Assembly (NCBI GenBank): GCA_963833675.1
Contig: CAWHYW010000047.1
Location: 41,289 to 105,288, forward strand
Source: DASQDN01 sp963833675
GTDB lineage: Bacteria > Acidobacteriota > Terriglobia > Bryobacterales > Bryobacteraceae
DNA length: 64,000 nt
Reading direction: 5' to 3'
In this document: positions 56,162 to 64,000 of the stretch, piece by piece
Numbering within the stretch: the stretch's first letter is position 1
Layout: every line of letters starts with the position of its first letter
The notes under the pieces: model-generated
Databases searched by the model: none
What the model saw: only the letters and a program-made list of their open reading frames with translations
Told to the model about the DNA's origin: nothing
Program-made: the position numbers and the translations under genes

Positions 56162-57851
56162 CGCCCTTTTCTCGTCGCTATTGGCGACCCTGATTGCCCT
56201 GCCCTTAATCCAAGCGGCAGGGCAATCCATTTCTACGGAGCCGACGAATCCGAAGGACATGACGGAGCTGGCGCATCGCTATGCCAACGGAATCGGTTGT
56301 CCTCGCGATGCGGGCCAGGCTCTGCTCTGGTATCGGCGTGCCGCGCAGGAAGGGGAGCCGGGCGCAATGGTGGCCATTGCCGACATGTTCGAGGAGGGCC
56401 GCTGTGTCGATCAGAATCTTGCTGGAGCAGTCGCGTGGTATCGCAGGGCGGCGAATATCAACTTCGCTCCCGGAATGTTCCGGCTCGCCGGCATGCTAGA
56501 ACGGGGTCGGGGCGCACGCCTCGATGCGGCAGAGGCGCACGACTGGTATCAGAAGGCCGCGAAACTCGGCTACGGACCTGCAATGACGCGGCTTGGCGAC
56601 ATCGAAGCGAATCCTGACTGGTATAAGAAAGCCATCGCCAAACAGGATCCGCCGGCCTTCGGCAAATTGGGGTTGGTGACCGGCGATTTGGGTTTGTTTC
56701 GCAGAGGCGCGGAACTGGGCGATGGACTCTCCATGACAGAGCTCGGCCGCAACGCGACTGACGAGAAGGAAGCCGCACGCTGGTATCGCAAGGCAGCCGA
56801 AGCTGGCGACGCGAATGGAATGGAGCGTTACGCCTACTTCGTCGAGCACGGCAAGGGCGGCTTGGAGCAGAGCTTTGGCGAGGCGATTGTCTGGTACAAG
56901 AAGGCGGCCGAAGCCGGTCAGCCCGCAGCGATGACGCGGCTCGGGATCCTGCTGGGTGACAAGAAGATGCTGAAGCATGCGGTCGACTTCGGATACGCGC
57001 CCGCCATGACCGCTTTGGCGAAAATACAACCGGAACACGCGAAGGAGCTTTACGAAGCGGCCGCGAATGCCGGCGAACCCGAGGCCTTGTTCCGCGCGGG
57101 TAGAGTCCAGGAATCGGCAGCACGAGGCTATCCCGAAGCGCTGGCCGCGATCGGGAAGACGGAAGCGGCGGCCAAGGCCGGCCATGTGCCTTCGATGCTC
57201 AAGTTGGGCTGGCTGAGGCAAGCCGCGGATACCGGCGATCCCGAGGCGCTCTATCTATATGGCATGTCTCTGCCCGATAAGGTAGACGGCGCAAACTGGA
57301 TTCGCAAAGCTGCGAGGAAAGGTTATGCGCCCGCCATGACTGAGAGCGGTATACGATCAACGGACTCCTCGGAGCGAGCCCACTGGTTCGAAGCGGCCGC
57401 TAAGGCCGGCGATGCGGAAGGCATGTATCGCTTCGGAATTCTCTCGTCAAATCGCGAGTGGCTGCGAAAGGCGGCAGAGAAGGGACAGGCGCCCGCCATG
57501 GTCGCGCTTGGTGAAAAAGAGTGGCTGGAGAAAGCCGCTGAAACCGGATACGCCAATGCATTTACGAAACTCGGCCAGCTTGAGAAGGCTGCCGAAATGG
57601 GCGATCCGGAAGCGAAGGTCCTGTTGGGCGATTCGGTACGGCAGAAGAAGCCCAAACAAGCCATCGCTTATTACACGGAGGCTGCAAACTCCGGATACGC
57701 TCCAGCAATGACACGTCTGGGCGACTGCAATCTCAATGGCGAGGGTACGTCCAGATCGGAAATCGACGCCTTGAAATGGTATCGCGATGCGGTTTCCGCG
57801 GGCGATGCTGCGGCGGGAACCCGCTTGTCGGCAATGGGCAAGGCCCAGTAG
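56136..57851 (+). CDS. Exported Sel1-repeat protein
   Basis: 571 residues; a signal-like N-terminus (SSLLATLIALPLIQAAGQ). Canonical Sel1 units (ALLWYRRAAQEGEPGAMVAI, EAIVWYKKAAEAGQPAAMTR) alternate with contracted ones of only about 18-20 residues, as in LRKAAEKGQAPAMVALG and LEKAAETGYANAFTKLGQ. At least 15 units. Overlaps the M1-like gene by 26 bases, so the two are co-transcribed; Sel1 and TPR proteins often form adaptor complexes. Confidence 0.85.
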   Translation: MSALAQINNALFSSLLATLIALPLIQAAGQSISTEPTNPKDMTELAHRYANGIGCPRDAGQALLWYRRAAQEGEPGAMVAIADMFEEGRCVDQNLAGAVAWYRRAANINFAPGMFRLAGMLERGRGARLDAAEAHDWYQKAAKLGYGPAMTRLGDIEANPDWYKKAIAKQDPPAFGKLGLVTGDLGLFRRGAELGDGLSMTELGRNATDEKEAARWYRKAAEAGDANGMERYAYFVEHGKGGLEQSFGEAIVWYKKAAEAGQPAAMTRLGILLGDKKMLKHAVDFGYAPAMTALAKIQPEHAKELYEAAANAGEPEALFRAGRVQESAARGYPEALAAIGKTEAAAKAGHVPSMLKLGWLRQAADTGDPEALYLYGMSLPDKVDGANWIRKAARKGYAPAMTESGIRSTDSSERAHWFEAAAKAGDAEGMYRFGILSSNREWLRKAAEKGQAPAMVALGEKEWLEKAAETGYANAFTKLGQLEKAAEMGDPEAKVLLGDSVRQKKPKQAIAYYTEAANSGYAPAMTRLGDCNLNGEGTSRSEIDALKWYRDAVSAGDAAAGTRLSAMGKAQ

Positions 57852-57860
57852 AGGTGTTGT

Positions 57861-58373
57861 ATGACACGCAGGCAAGTTCTCTTGTTCACGTTGGCCGCCA
57901 CCCGTCTTAGGGCCGGAACAACGGTAAAGATTTCGATGTTCGACCGAGCAGGCCGGGCGACAGGAGTACAAGTAGTGGATAAGATCAAAAAGAGCGACGC
58001 GGAGTGGCAGAAGCAGTTGACTCCGGAGCAATATCACGTCACACGACAGAAAGGTACCGAGCGCGCGGGCACTGGCAAGTACGCCAACAACCACGCAGAC
58101 GGGATCTACAACTGTGTGTGTTGCGGGACGCCGCTGTTCGATTCAAAGACAAAGTTCGAATCGGGCACTGGCTGGCCGAGCTTTTATCAACCCATTGCAA
58201 AGCAGAACGTTCATGTTGGAGCGGACACCTCTTATGGCATGGTGCGGGAGGAGGTGACCTGTGCTCGCTGCGATGCGCATCTGGGACATGTGTTCCCGGA
58301 TGGCCCACGGCCAACGGGACTGCGTTACTGTATGAACTCGGCTTCGCTCGATTTTGTACCGCGCGAGACATAG
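57861..58373 (+). CDS. msrB: Exported peptide-methionine (R)-S-oxide reductase
   Basis: 170 residues. N-terminus MTRRQVLLFTLAATRLRAGT looks like a short (possibly Tat-type, twin Arg) signal. MsrB core: zinc CxxC pairs at about 85-88 and 134-137 (CVCCG, CARC), SGTGWPSFYQP, and catalytic Cys in RYCMNSAS (about 157). Repairs oxidised methionine, here likely in the periplasm. End overlaps the convergent symporter by 49 bases. Confidence 0.94.
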   Translation: MTRRQVLLFTLAATRLRAGTTVKISMFDRAGRATGVQVVDKIKKSDAEWQKQLTPEQYHVTRQKGTERAGTGKYANNHADGIYNCVCCGTPLFDSKTKFESGTGWPSFYQPIAKQNVHVGADTSYGMVREEVTCARCDAHLGHVFPDGPRPTGLRYCMNSASLDFVPRET

Positions 58374-59632
58374 ACTGCGGAGTCTAGCTGCGCATTCAAT
58401 ATTGCGGGTTCCAGATCCCCGGTCCATTTCGCGACTACGATTGTTGCCACGCCGTTCCCAATCACATTGGTGATCGCGCGAGCTTCGGACATGAAGCGAT
58501 CGATTCCGAGAATCAAGGCGAGTCCTGCCACCGGCACGTGACCGACTGCAGATAGAGTCGCTGCAAGGACGATGAACCCACTGCCGGTGACTCCTGCCGC
58601 GCCCTTCGATGTGAGCAGCAGGACCAGTAGGAGGGTTGCCTGCTGCGTAATCGTCATCGCCGTATTGGTTGCCTGCGCGATAAAAACGGCGGCCATAGTC
58701 AGGTAGATCGCTGTGCCATCCATGTTGAACGAGTACCCGGTCGGAATAACCAAGCCCACCGTCGCCTTACCCGCCCCCAGACTCTCCAGCTTTGCCATCA
58801 TGCGAGGCAACGCCGCCTCGGAAGAGGAAGTCCCCAATACGATCAGCAACTCTTCCCTGATATAGCGGAGGAAGCGGAAGATATTGAACCCGTGGGCGCG
58901 CGCAATCAGTCCCAACACGACAAAAATGAAGAGCACACAGGTCAGATAAAACGTCGCCATAAGCTTCGCGAGGTTCAGCAAGGAAGCTAAACCATATGCG
59001 CCGACCGTAAAGGCCATAGCTCCAAACGCGCCGATCGGGGCAGCTCGCATGATGATCGCGACAATGCGGAACAGAACAGGAGACAGTTTCTCAATGAACT
59101 GGAGAACCGGATTTTCTTCACCGTTGAAGTGCTGGAGCGCGATGCCGAACAGGATTGCCACAAAGAGCACCTGGAGGATGTCGCCGGTTGCAAATGGATC
59201 GAAGAGGGTAGAAGGTATGACGTGCAGCAGGAAATCTTGCACTCCTGTCATCTTGCCCGGCCCGGCATACGCCGCGACCGCCTTCGCATCCAGCGTTCGC
59301 GGATCCACGTTGATGCCCGCTCCCGGACGAACGATATTGACAACAGTGAGTCCGACGAGCAGCGCGATGGTGCTGACGATTTCGAAGTATAGAAGCGCGA
59401 GTCCACCTGTGCGACCTACCTTCTTCAAGTCGCCCGCGCCTACGATACCGAGGACGACAGTGCAGAAGATGATCGGCGTGATGATCATCTTGATCAACTT
59501 GATGAAGCCGTCGCCGAGAGGCTTCATAGCGGCTCCGTGCGCCGGCGCGATCGCGCCGATCAAAATTCCCAAAATGATACCGACGACCACCTGGAAGTAG
59601 AGCGACTTGACGAGCGATCCGCGGGGGCTCAA
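58325..59632 (-). CDS. Dicarboxylate/amino acid:cation symporter (DAACS)
   Basis: 435 residues, eight helices and two hairpin loops. HP1 serine-rich GTSSSEAALPRMM, TM7 GYSFNMDGTAIYLTMAA, and HP2 region GAAGVTGSGFIVLAATLSAV are diagnostic of GltP/DctA transporters of C4-dicarboxylates or glutamate. Start ATG 59632 overlaps the trxB stop by 4 bases (ATGA). Confidence 0.95.
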   Translation of the reverse strand: MSPRGSLVKSLYFQVVVGIILGILIGAIAPAHGAAMKPLGDGFIKLIKMIITPIIFCTVVLGIVGAGDLKKVGRTGGLALLYFEIVSTIALLVGLTVVNIVRPGAGINVDPRTLDAKAVAAYAGPGKMTGVQDFLLHVIPSTLFDPFATGDILQVLFVAILFGIALQHFNGEENPVLQFIEKLSPVLFRIVAIIMRAAPIGAFGAMAFTVGAYGLASLLNLAKLMATFYLTCVLFIFVVLGLIARAHGFNIFRFLRYIREELLIVLGTSSSEAALPRMMAKLESLGAGKATVGLVIPTGYSFNMDGTAIYLTMAAVFIAQATNTAMTITQQATLLLVLLLTSKGAAGVTGSGFIVLAATLSAVGHVPVAGLALILGIDRFMSEARAITNVIGNGVATIVVAKWTGDLEPAILNAQLDSAVYVSRGTKSSEAEFIQ

Positions 59633-60553
59633 TGTCCTTCTGCTTCGAGGAACCGCTCGACTTCAATGGCTGCCATACAACCTGCGCCAGAGGCGGTGAT
59701 CGCCTGACGATAGACGCGGTCCTGAACGTCGCCGGCATGAAAGATGCCTTTGACGTTCGTCCGGACGCCCCCGTGGGAAACAATGTAGCCCTCTTCATCG
59801 AGGTCGATCTGTCCAACGAAAGGCTTTGTATTCGGGATATGACCGATGGCGACGAAAAACCCGTCCACGTCTTTGCGATAAGTCTGGCCGGTTTTGAGGT
59901 CCCTTAGAGTGACACCTGTTACGACGTTCTCACTCACGTCGTGAACTTCATCCACAACCGTGCTGGTCACCATCTTGATCTTTGGATTCGCCACCGTACG
60001 GTCAACCATGATCTTTGATGCGCGAAATGCCTCTCGACGGTGTACGAGTGTTACTTCTTCGCCAAACCGCGTGAGGAAATTGGCCTCCTCCATGGCAGTG
60101 TCGCCACCGCCAATGACCATAATTTTTTTGCCGCGATAGAAGAAGCCGTCGCAAGTTGCGCAGGAGCTGACTCCTTTGCCGATAAGCTTCTGCTCGGACG
60201 GCAGATTGAGCCAGCGCGCCGAAGCCCCGGAAGCGATGATCACGGTGCGGGTCTCGATGCCACTCGCCATCGATGTCCAAGCGGAACGGCCTCTTTGAAA
60301 AATCGACCGCCGTAACAGAGCCGTAGACATATTCGGCGCCGAAATGCTCAGCTTGCTTTTTCATATTTTCGACGAGATCGGGTCCATTGATTCCTTCGGG
60401 AAAGCCGGGGAAGTTCTCGACGAGGGAGGTAATGGAAAGCTGGCCCCCAGGCTCATGGCCCTGAATCACCAGAGGCTTCAGATTTGCACGAGCGGCATAG
60501 ATGGCGGCGGTGTTTCCGGCACAACCGGAGCCAATGATCACAACGTTACGCAT
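59629..60553 (-). CDS. trxB: Thioredoxin reductase (one frameshift)
   Basis: FAD/NADPH disulfide reductase of about 308 residues. RNVVIIGSGCAGNTAAIYAA (FAD), GGQLSITSLVENFPGFPEGI, redox CATC in GVSSCATCDGFFYRGKK, NADPH site VIGGGDTAMEEANFLTRF, and C-terminal GIFHAGDVQDRVYRQAITAS. ATG 60553 (MRNVV) is preferred. One indel near 60270 breaks the frame between HRDP and ETRTVIIASGA. Second in a unit with the symporter downstream. Confidence 0.94.
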
Positions 60554-60592
60554 GAGTTTCAGGTGGGGACCGACTCCCATGCTATCAGATGC

Positions 60593-60628
60593 AAAAAGGG
60601 CGTCCGGGTATCCGAACGCCCTTTTTTT
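60593..60628. terminator. Bidirectional rho-independent terminator
   Basis: AAAAAGGGCGT (60593-60603) and ACGCCCTTTTT (60616-60626), loop of 12, with T-runs on both strands. Downstream of the TonB receptor gene on the minus strand; on that strand it separates it from trxB. Confidence 0.93.
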
Positions 60629-60645
60629 CCTTACTGCTATGGCCG

Positions 60646-63600
60646 TTAGAAGGTGAACTTCACGCCGATACGACCCGAGAAGCCGTCGCGGAAGTTGTCC
60701 TCTTTGCCGAATCGGGGATCCTTCGCGCCAGTTGCCTTGAGAACATCCGGAGGGACCGGAATGCCCGACGCAGAGGTACCGTTCAGAGGCGATTGCCAGT
60801 CATAGCCATTGAACAGGTTGACGTTACGCAGGTTGAGGAGCGAACCTGCGGTCCGGAACCGGTTGTAATAGTTATAGATGTACTCGGCCGTCTTCTGGTT
60901 GAACAGGTTCTGAGCGTTGAATTCGAAACGAAGCCGTTTCGTTTCACCCAGCTTGATCTCGTGCGCAAGCAGCAGATCTGTTCTGCTAAAAACCGGCGCG
61001 CGGCCAAGGTCTCCGCGACCATTCACGAAGAGTGGAATTTGATTCACGTCCTGCACGGTAGTGCTCATCGGAACTCCGCTTTGGGCTAGGAAGAAGGCTC
61101 CGATTTCCGTGCCAAAGGGCAGGAAATACGATCCATACAACTTCACCGTGTGTGGACGGTCGGTACCGAGCGGACCCGTCACGTTGAGGTTGCCGTGCGA
61201 ATCGAACAGGTAGCTGTCGAGGTCCCATGCCCGGCTCGAAGATGTACCAGGACGATAAGCGGTTCCGGCACTCTGCTGTGAGTTTGTAGAAACGCGCCCC
61301 GTACCGGCCGGGAAGATTTCATCCGAGTTCTGAATACCAGCGTAGTTTCCACGCAGCCGGCTGTACAGGTAAGTGGCGCTTCCAAACCAGCGGTTCGCGA
61401 ACCGGCGGTTGACCGTGAACTCGAGGCCATCATAGTTGCGCTCCGGGCGAGGATAGTCGAACGGGGTCGTTTTGGTCGAGATCGAGGCGTGCTGCGCCAG
61501 GCCTTGTCCCGGGTTGCCGTAGATATAAACTTCGCTGCCGAACTGGTCAAGCACGCCGAGGTCTTCAATCGCATTCCGAAGGTGATTGTGTGTATAGCGG
61601 AAGGCAAATACCGTGTGTGGGTTGATTTCGTACTCGATGCCGGCGTTGGTCAAATCGGAGCTAAAAGGCTTCAAATTGGGGTCAATCTGATCTGAGCCGA
61701 AGCTCGGAATACGATGATCCTGAACACCTCCACCAGGCCACAAGTTACGGCCAGGCAGGTTCGTACCGCTAAGGCTGAGCACATCTAGCGTATCGAGCGA
61801 ACGATAGGCTTGTGTCCAAACATCGCCGCCGAACGTGCCACGGACCAGCTCATATTTAACCCAGTCGTAATACATACCCCAACTACCATACAGCTTCATC
61901 TTTCCATTGCCGAACAAGTCGTAGCTGACCCCGAGCCGTGGAGCGACCTTCTGGCCCCAACCGAACTCGAATGCGTAGTTCTTAATGTCGCGACGGAAAG
62001 AAGGAACTTGTTCTTTCTCTAATCGGACACCCAGGTCGAGACTCAGACGACGACCGATTCTCCAGCGATCCTGGACATAGAAGTTGTCAATCGTGCCCCC
62101 GGTGGAGCCTCGTGTACCCTGCGTATCGAGCGTATAGTACCCGTACGTACCACGATCCGTTTTGGTCGTATCAACAGGATTCGGAAACGCCGAATCCCAC
62201 CACAGCGTGATATAACCGCCGCCCGGGTAGCCCTCGAGGACCTTGTTGACATTCTTCATGCGGCCGAAGCCGACTTTGAAGTCGTGGCCACCCAAAAAGC
62301 TCATATAGTGGCTCACGTCAACCTGAACAGTGGTGCGTGTAGCGAGATCATAATCGGTGTTTCGCACGCGAGGAATGTTGGAGTACAGTGTTGCCTGCTG
62401 GAGATTGGCTGGGACAGCGAAGGAGGTGATGTTCTGTGATGAATTGCCCCATTCGACGGCGCTCTGGCCAAGAACGCCGAGAGCCTTGTAATTGTCCCAG
62501 AACCGTGCACCCTTCACCTGAACGAGGGTGGTAGGAGTTACGGTCCAGTTAATGTCAGCGTTGTAGTTCGATTGAGGAGAAAAGGTTCCCCGGTTCTGGT
62601 TTGCCAGCACGCTCGAAGCACTTGAGGTCGAGCTGTTCGCATAACCGCTGTACGCCGGAATAATGCCCTGCCGCGCAGTCGGCGTCCATAGGAACGCTGC
62701 GTTGATTCGCAGTTTCGAGAATGGGTCGTACGAGACCTTGTTGTACGCCTGCCAGAACTGCTGATCCTGATGAATGTTGACAGTTTGCTTATCAGAAGTG
62801 AAGAAGTCGGCGTTGGCCTGCTGGAATCGAGGTGATGCCGAGCTGAAGAAGTACAGTTTGTTCTTGATAAACGGACCGCCGAAACTATAGCCGGCTTCGT
62901 GGTTGCTGAGCGGGAACTTGTAATCCTGCTGGTAGGTGACCGTGAGCAGATCGGTCGGGTCCATCAGGAGACGTTTCGGCGCGCCTGCATTCAGCGCATT
63001 TCCGAAATAGTAATAGTGAACGTCTCCATGGAAGTTGTTGCCGCCCGATTTCGTAATCGCGCTGATCACACCACCTGTAGCGCCGCCATACTGTGCCTCA
63101 ATACCGGAGGTCTTTATCTGAACCTGCTCCAGGAACTCGAACGCAGTGTTCTGCCGTGAGTTGCCTTGAATCAAGCTAGTGGTGGAAATACCGTCAACAA
63201 TAAAGTTGTTTTCGGCGCCGCTCGCGCCGTTTACCTGAAACCCACCCTCGACAGTGCCTTCATTGACAGTGGGCGCCAAAATCGCGACCGATTGGAAGGT
63301 GCGGGTTTTTGGCAGCCTGTCGAATTCGCCGGAGCTGATGTTTGTAGCAACAGCGGTGGTCGTTGTATCAATCAGCGGCGCCGCTTCGGTAACCTGTACC
63401 GATTGTTCGGCCGTGCCGACTGTCAGCGGCGCATCTACCTTTAAGACGCGGCCAGCCAGAACTGTGACGTTCGGCACTTCTAATTTCGTGAAGCCCGGAA
63501 GCTCAAACGCGACCGTATAAGTGCCGGGTTCGAGATTACGAACGACGTATGCGCCCGATCCATCCGTCTTGGTTGTCGTGATGCGCGCCGTCCGAGTTTC

Positions 63601-63792
63601 TGTCATGGTAACGCTGACGTTCGGCAACACTGCACCGCTCGGGTCCGTCGCAACTCCGTTTAATTCACCGAATCTCTCCTGACCCAGAACTGCGATAGCA
63701 GTGATGAGCAGGAGAGTGAGCAGCCAGAACAGGTGAGTTCTGGCGGAAGACAGGCGAGCGCGAACGCTCCTCCCGGTCCTATTGTTTTGCAT
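60646..63792 (-). CDS. Oar-type TonB-dependent receptor with Cna-B/carboxypeptidase regulatory domain
   Basis: 1048 residues, intact. N-terminal membrane anchor or signal (HLFWLLTLLLITAIAVLGQ), Cna-B/CarboxypepD_reg domain (GVATDPSGAVLPNVSVTMTE, GAYVVRNLEPGTYTVAFELP), plug (GFQVNGASGAENNFIVDGIS, GGATGGVISAITKSGGNNFH), then a 22-stranded barrel ending in the outer-membrane signature GRIGVKFTF. Such large receptor families dominate Acidobacteria genomes and are thought to import oligosaccharides or peptides. Ribosome-binding site GGGGA 7 bases upstream. Confidence 0.95.
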   Translation of the reverse strand: MQNNRTGRSVRARLSSARTHLFWLLTLLLITAIAVLGQERFGELNGVATDPSGAVLPNVSVTMTETRTARITTTKTDGSGAYVVRNLEPGTYTVAFELPGFTKLEVPNVTVLAGRVLKVDAPLTVGTAEQSVQVTEAAPLIDTTTTAVATNISSGEFDRLPKTRTFQSVAILAPTVNEGTVEGGFQVNGASGAENNFIVDGISTTSLIQGNSRQNTAFEFLEQVQIKTSGIEAQYGGATGGVISAITKSGGNNFHGDVHYYYFGNALNAGAPKRLLMDPTDLLTVTYQQDYKFPLSNHEAGYSFGGPFIKNKLYFFSSASPRFQQANADFFTSDKQTVNIHQDQQFWQAYNKVSYDPFSKLRINAAFLWTPTARQGIIPAYSGYANSSTSSASSVLANQNRGTFSPQSNYNADINWTVTPTTLVQVKGARFWDNYKALGVLGQSAVEWGNSSQNITSFAVPANLQQATLYSNIPRVRNTDYDLATRTTVQVDVSHYMSFLGGHDFKVGFGRMKNVNKVLEGYPGGGYITLWWDSAFPNPVDTTKTDRGTYGYYTLDTQGTRGSTGGTIDNFYVQDRWRIGRRLSLDLGVRLEKEQVPSFRRDIKNYAFEFGWGQKVAPRLGVSYDLFGNGKMKLYGSWGMYYDWVKYELVRGTFGGDVWTQAYRSLDTLDVLSLSGTNLPGRNLWPGGGVQDHRIPSFGSDQIDPNLKPFSSDLTNAGIEYEINPHTVFAFRYTHNHLRNAIEDLGVLDQFGSEVYIYGNPGQGLAQHASISTKTTPFDYPRPERNYDGLEFTVNRRFANRWFGSATYLYSRLRGNYAGIQNSDEIFPAGTGRVSTNSQQSAGTAYRPGTSSSRAWDLDSYLFDSHGNLNVTGPLGTDRPHTVKLYGSYFLPFGTEIGAFFLAQSGVPMSTTVQDVNQIPLFVNGRGDLGRAPVFSRTDLLLAHEIKLGETKRLRFEFNAQNLFNQKTAEYIYNYYNRFRTAGSLLNLRNVNLFNGYDWQSPLNGTSASGIPVPPDVLKATGAKDPRFGKEDNFRDGFSGRIGVKFTF

Positions 63793-64000
63793 GTGATCTC
63801 CCCAACAAGATTTCTAATTCCCAGCGCTTTACGCATTGAGTTTGATGGACGGAATCGTTTAGCAAGTCATCCGAGTCGCCATCACCTGGACGTAGTGCGC
63901 GAATAGTCGCACCAACAGCCTTGATTAGTACTAAGTACAGCATTTGGAGTGCCAGTACTTTCTTTCAATAGTTATCAATCACTTACATGCACCCCGAGTT
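63793..64000 (-). promoter_or_regulatory. Upstream region of the TonB receptor gene
   Basis: 208 bases to the window edge, no gene. Palindrome GTACTAAGTAC (63928-63938), with a second AGTACT-type site near 63953, could be an operator. A promoter is not clear; the T-rich stretch 63958-63985 is a candidate location. Confidence 0.4.

Noticed and set aside
1..64000. CRISPR arrays, insertion sequences, integrases
   Set aside because: No regularly spaced direct repeats, transposase motifs or integrase genes were found on reading both strands.

Overview
The window looks like a piece of an acidobacterial chromosome (phylum Acidobacteriota, most likely a Solibacter/Bryobacter relative). The grounds are an Oar-type TonB receptor with an N-terminal Cna-B-like domain, a PEP-CTERM protein, an exported RraA-like protein, a Planctomycete/Acidobacteria-style cytochrome c, a CehA/McbA-type PHP protein and a moderately high GC content. 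It is mostly chromosomal housekeeping sequence. I see no CRISPR array, insertion sequence or integrase. No BLAST or HMM search was run: assignments rest on motifs I can read and on family knowledge.

Layout. 1-4.6 kb: a membrane protein with about 12 degenerate LYRMRP-type repeats, coupled to a TPR protein. 4.6-9.6 kb: PHP-type protein, class V aminotransferase and proS, all full of frameshifts. 9.7-12.6 kb: rpiB-glyA-glycosyltransferase. 12.6-14.2 kb: a phage-repressor-like regulator divergent from a Zn/HTH-like protein. 14.2-22.4 kb: prfB (with the RF2 programmed frameshift), tsaC/sua5, transaldolase, FAH hydrolase, lepA with a structured tail and a possible 29-residue membrane peptide, enoyl-CoA hydratase, ribH, nusB. 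22.4-27.1 kb: the classical rpmH-rnpA-yidD-yidC-khpB-mnmE block, then tRNA-Pro. 27.1-35.3 kb: PilZ protein behind a sigma-28-like promoter, exported RraA, GHMP kinase, CPBP protease, BamE-like protein, gap, tag, a pseudokinase-SPOR fusion, EamA transporter. 35.2-40.8 kb: malQ, nuoB, a tiny FlgM-like ORF, comEC. 40.9-44.5 kb: a co-directional run zinc ribbon-histidine kinase-response regulator-groES-skp-membrane protein. 44.5-54.2 kb: SH3 lipoprotein, MlaF-like ATPase with beta-propeller and cytochrome c, lytic transglycosylase plus amidase, diguanylate cyclase, PEP-CTERM protein, lpxB. 54.2-60.6 kb: a catalytically dead M1-peptidase-like protein, Sel1 protein, msrB, dicarboxylate symporter, trxB. 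60.6-63.8 kb: the TonB receptor.

Sequence quality. About 20 genes, several normally essential (proS, yidC, mnmE, lpxB), have their frames broken by single-base indels, often in short runs, while long genes such as lepA, the M1-like gene and the TonB receptor are intact. I read this as residual sequencing or assembly error and annotate those genes at full span, naming the breaks. The only break I regard as genuine recoding is the one in prfB.

The most interesting signals are the LYRMRP repeat protein, two pseudoenzymes (kinase-SPOR and M1-TPR), a putative sigma-28 circuit (PilZ and a minimal FlgM-like protein, each behind a TAAA-N15/16-GCCGAyAA element), the structured region after lepA, and the repressor/Zn-HTH divergent pair.
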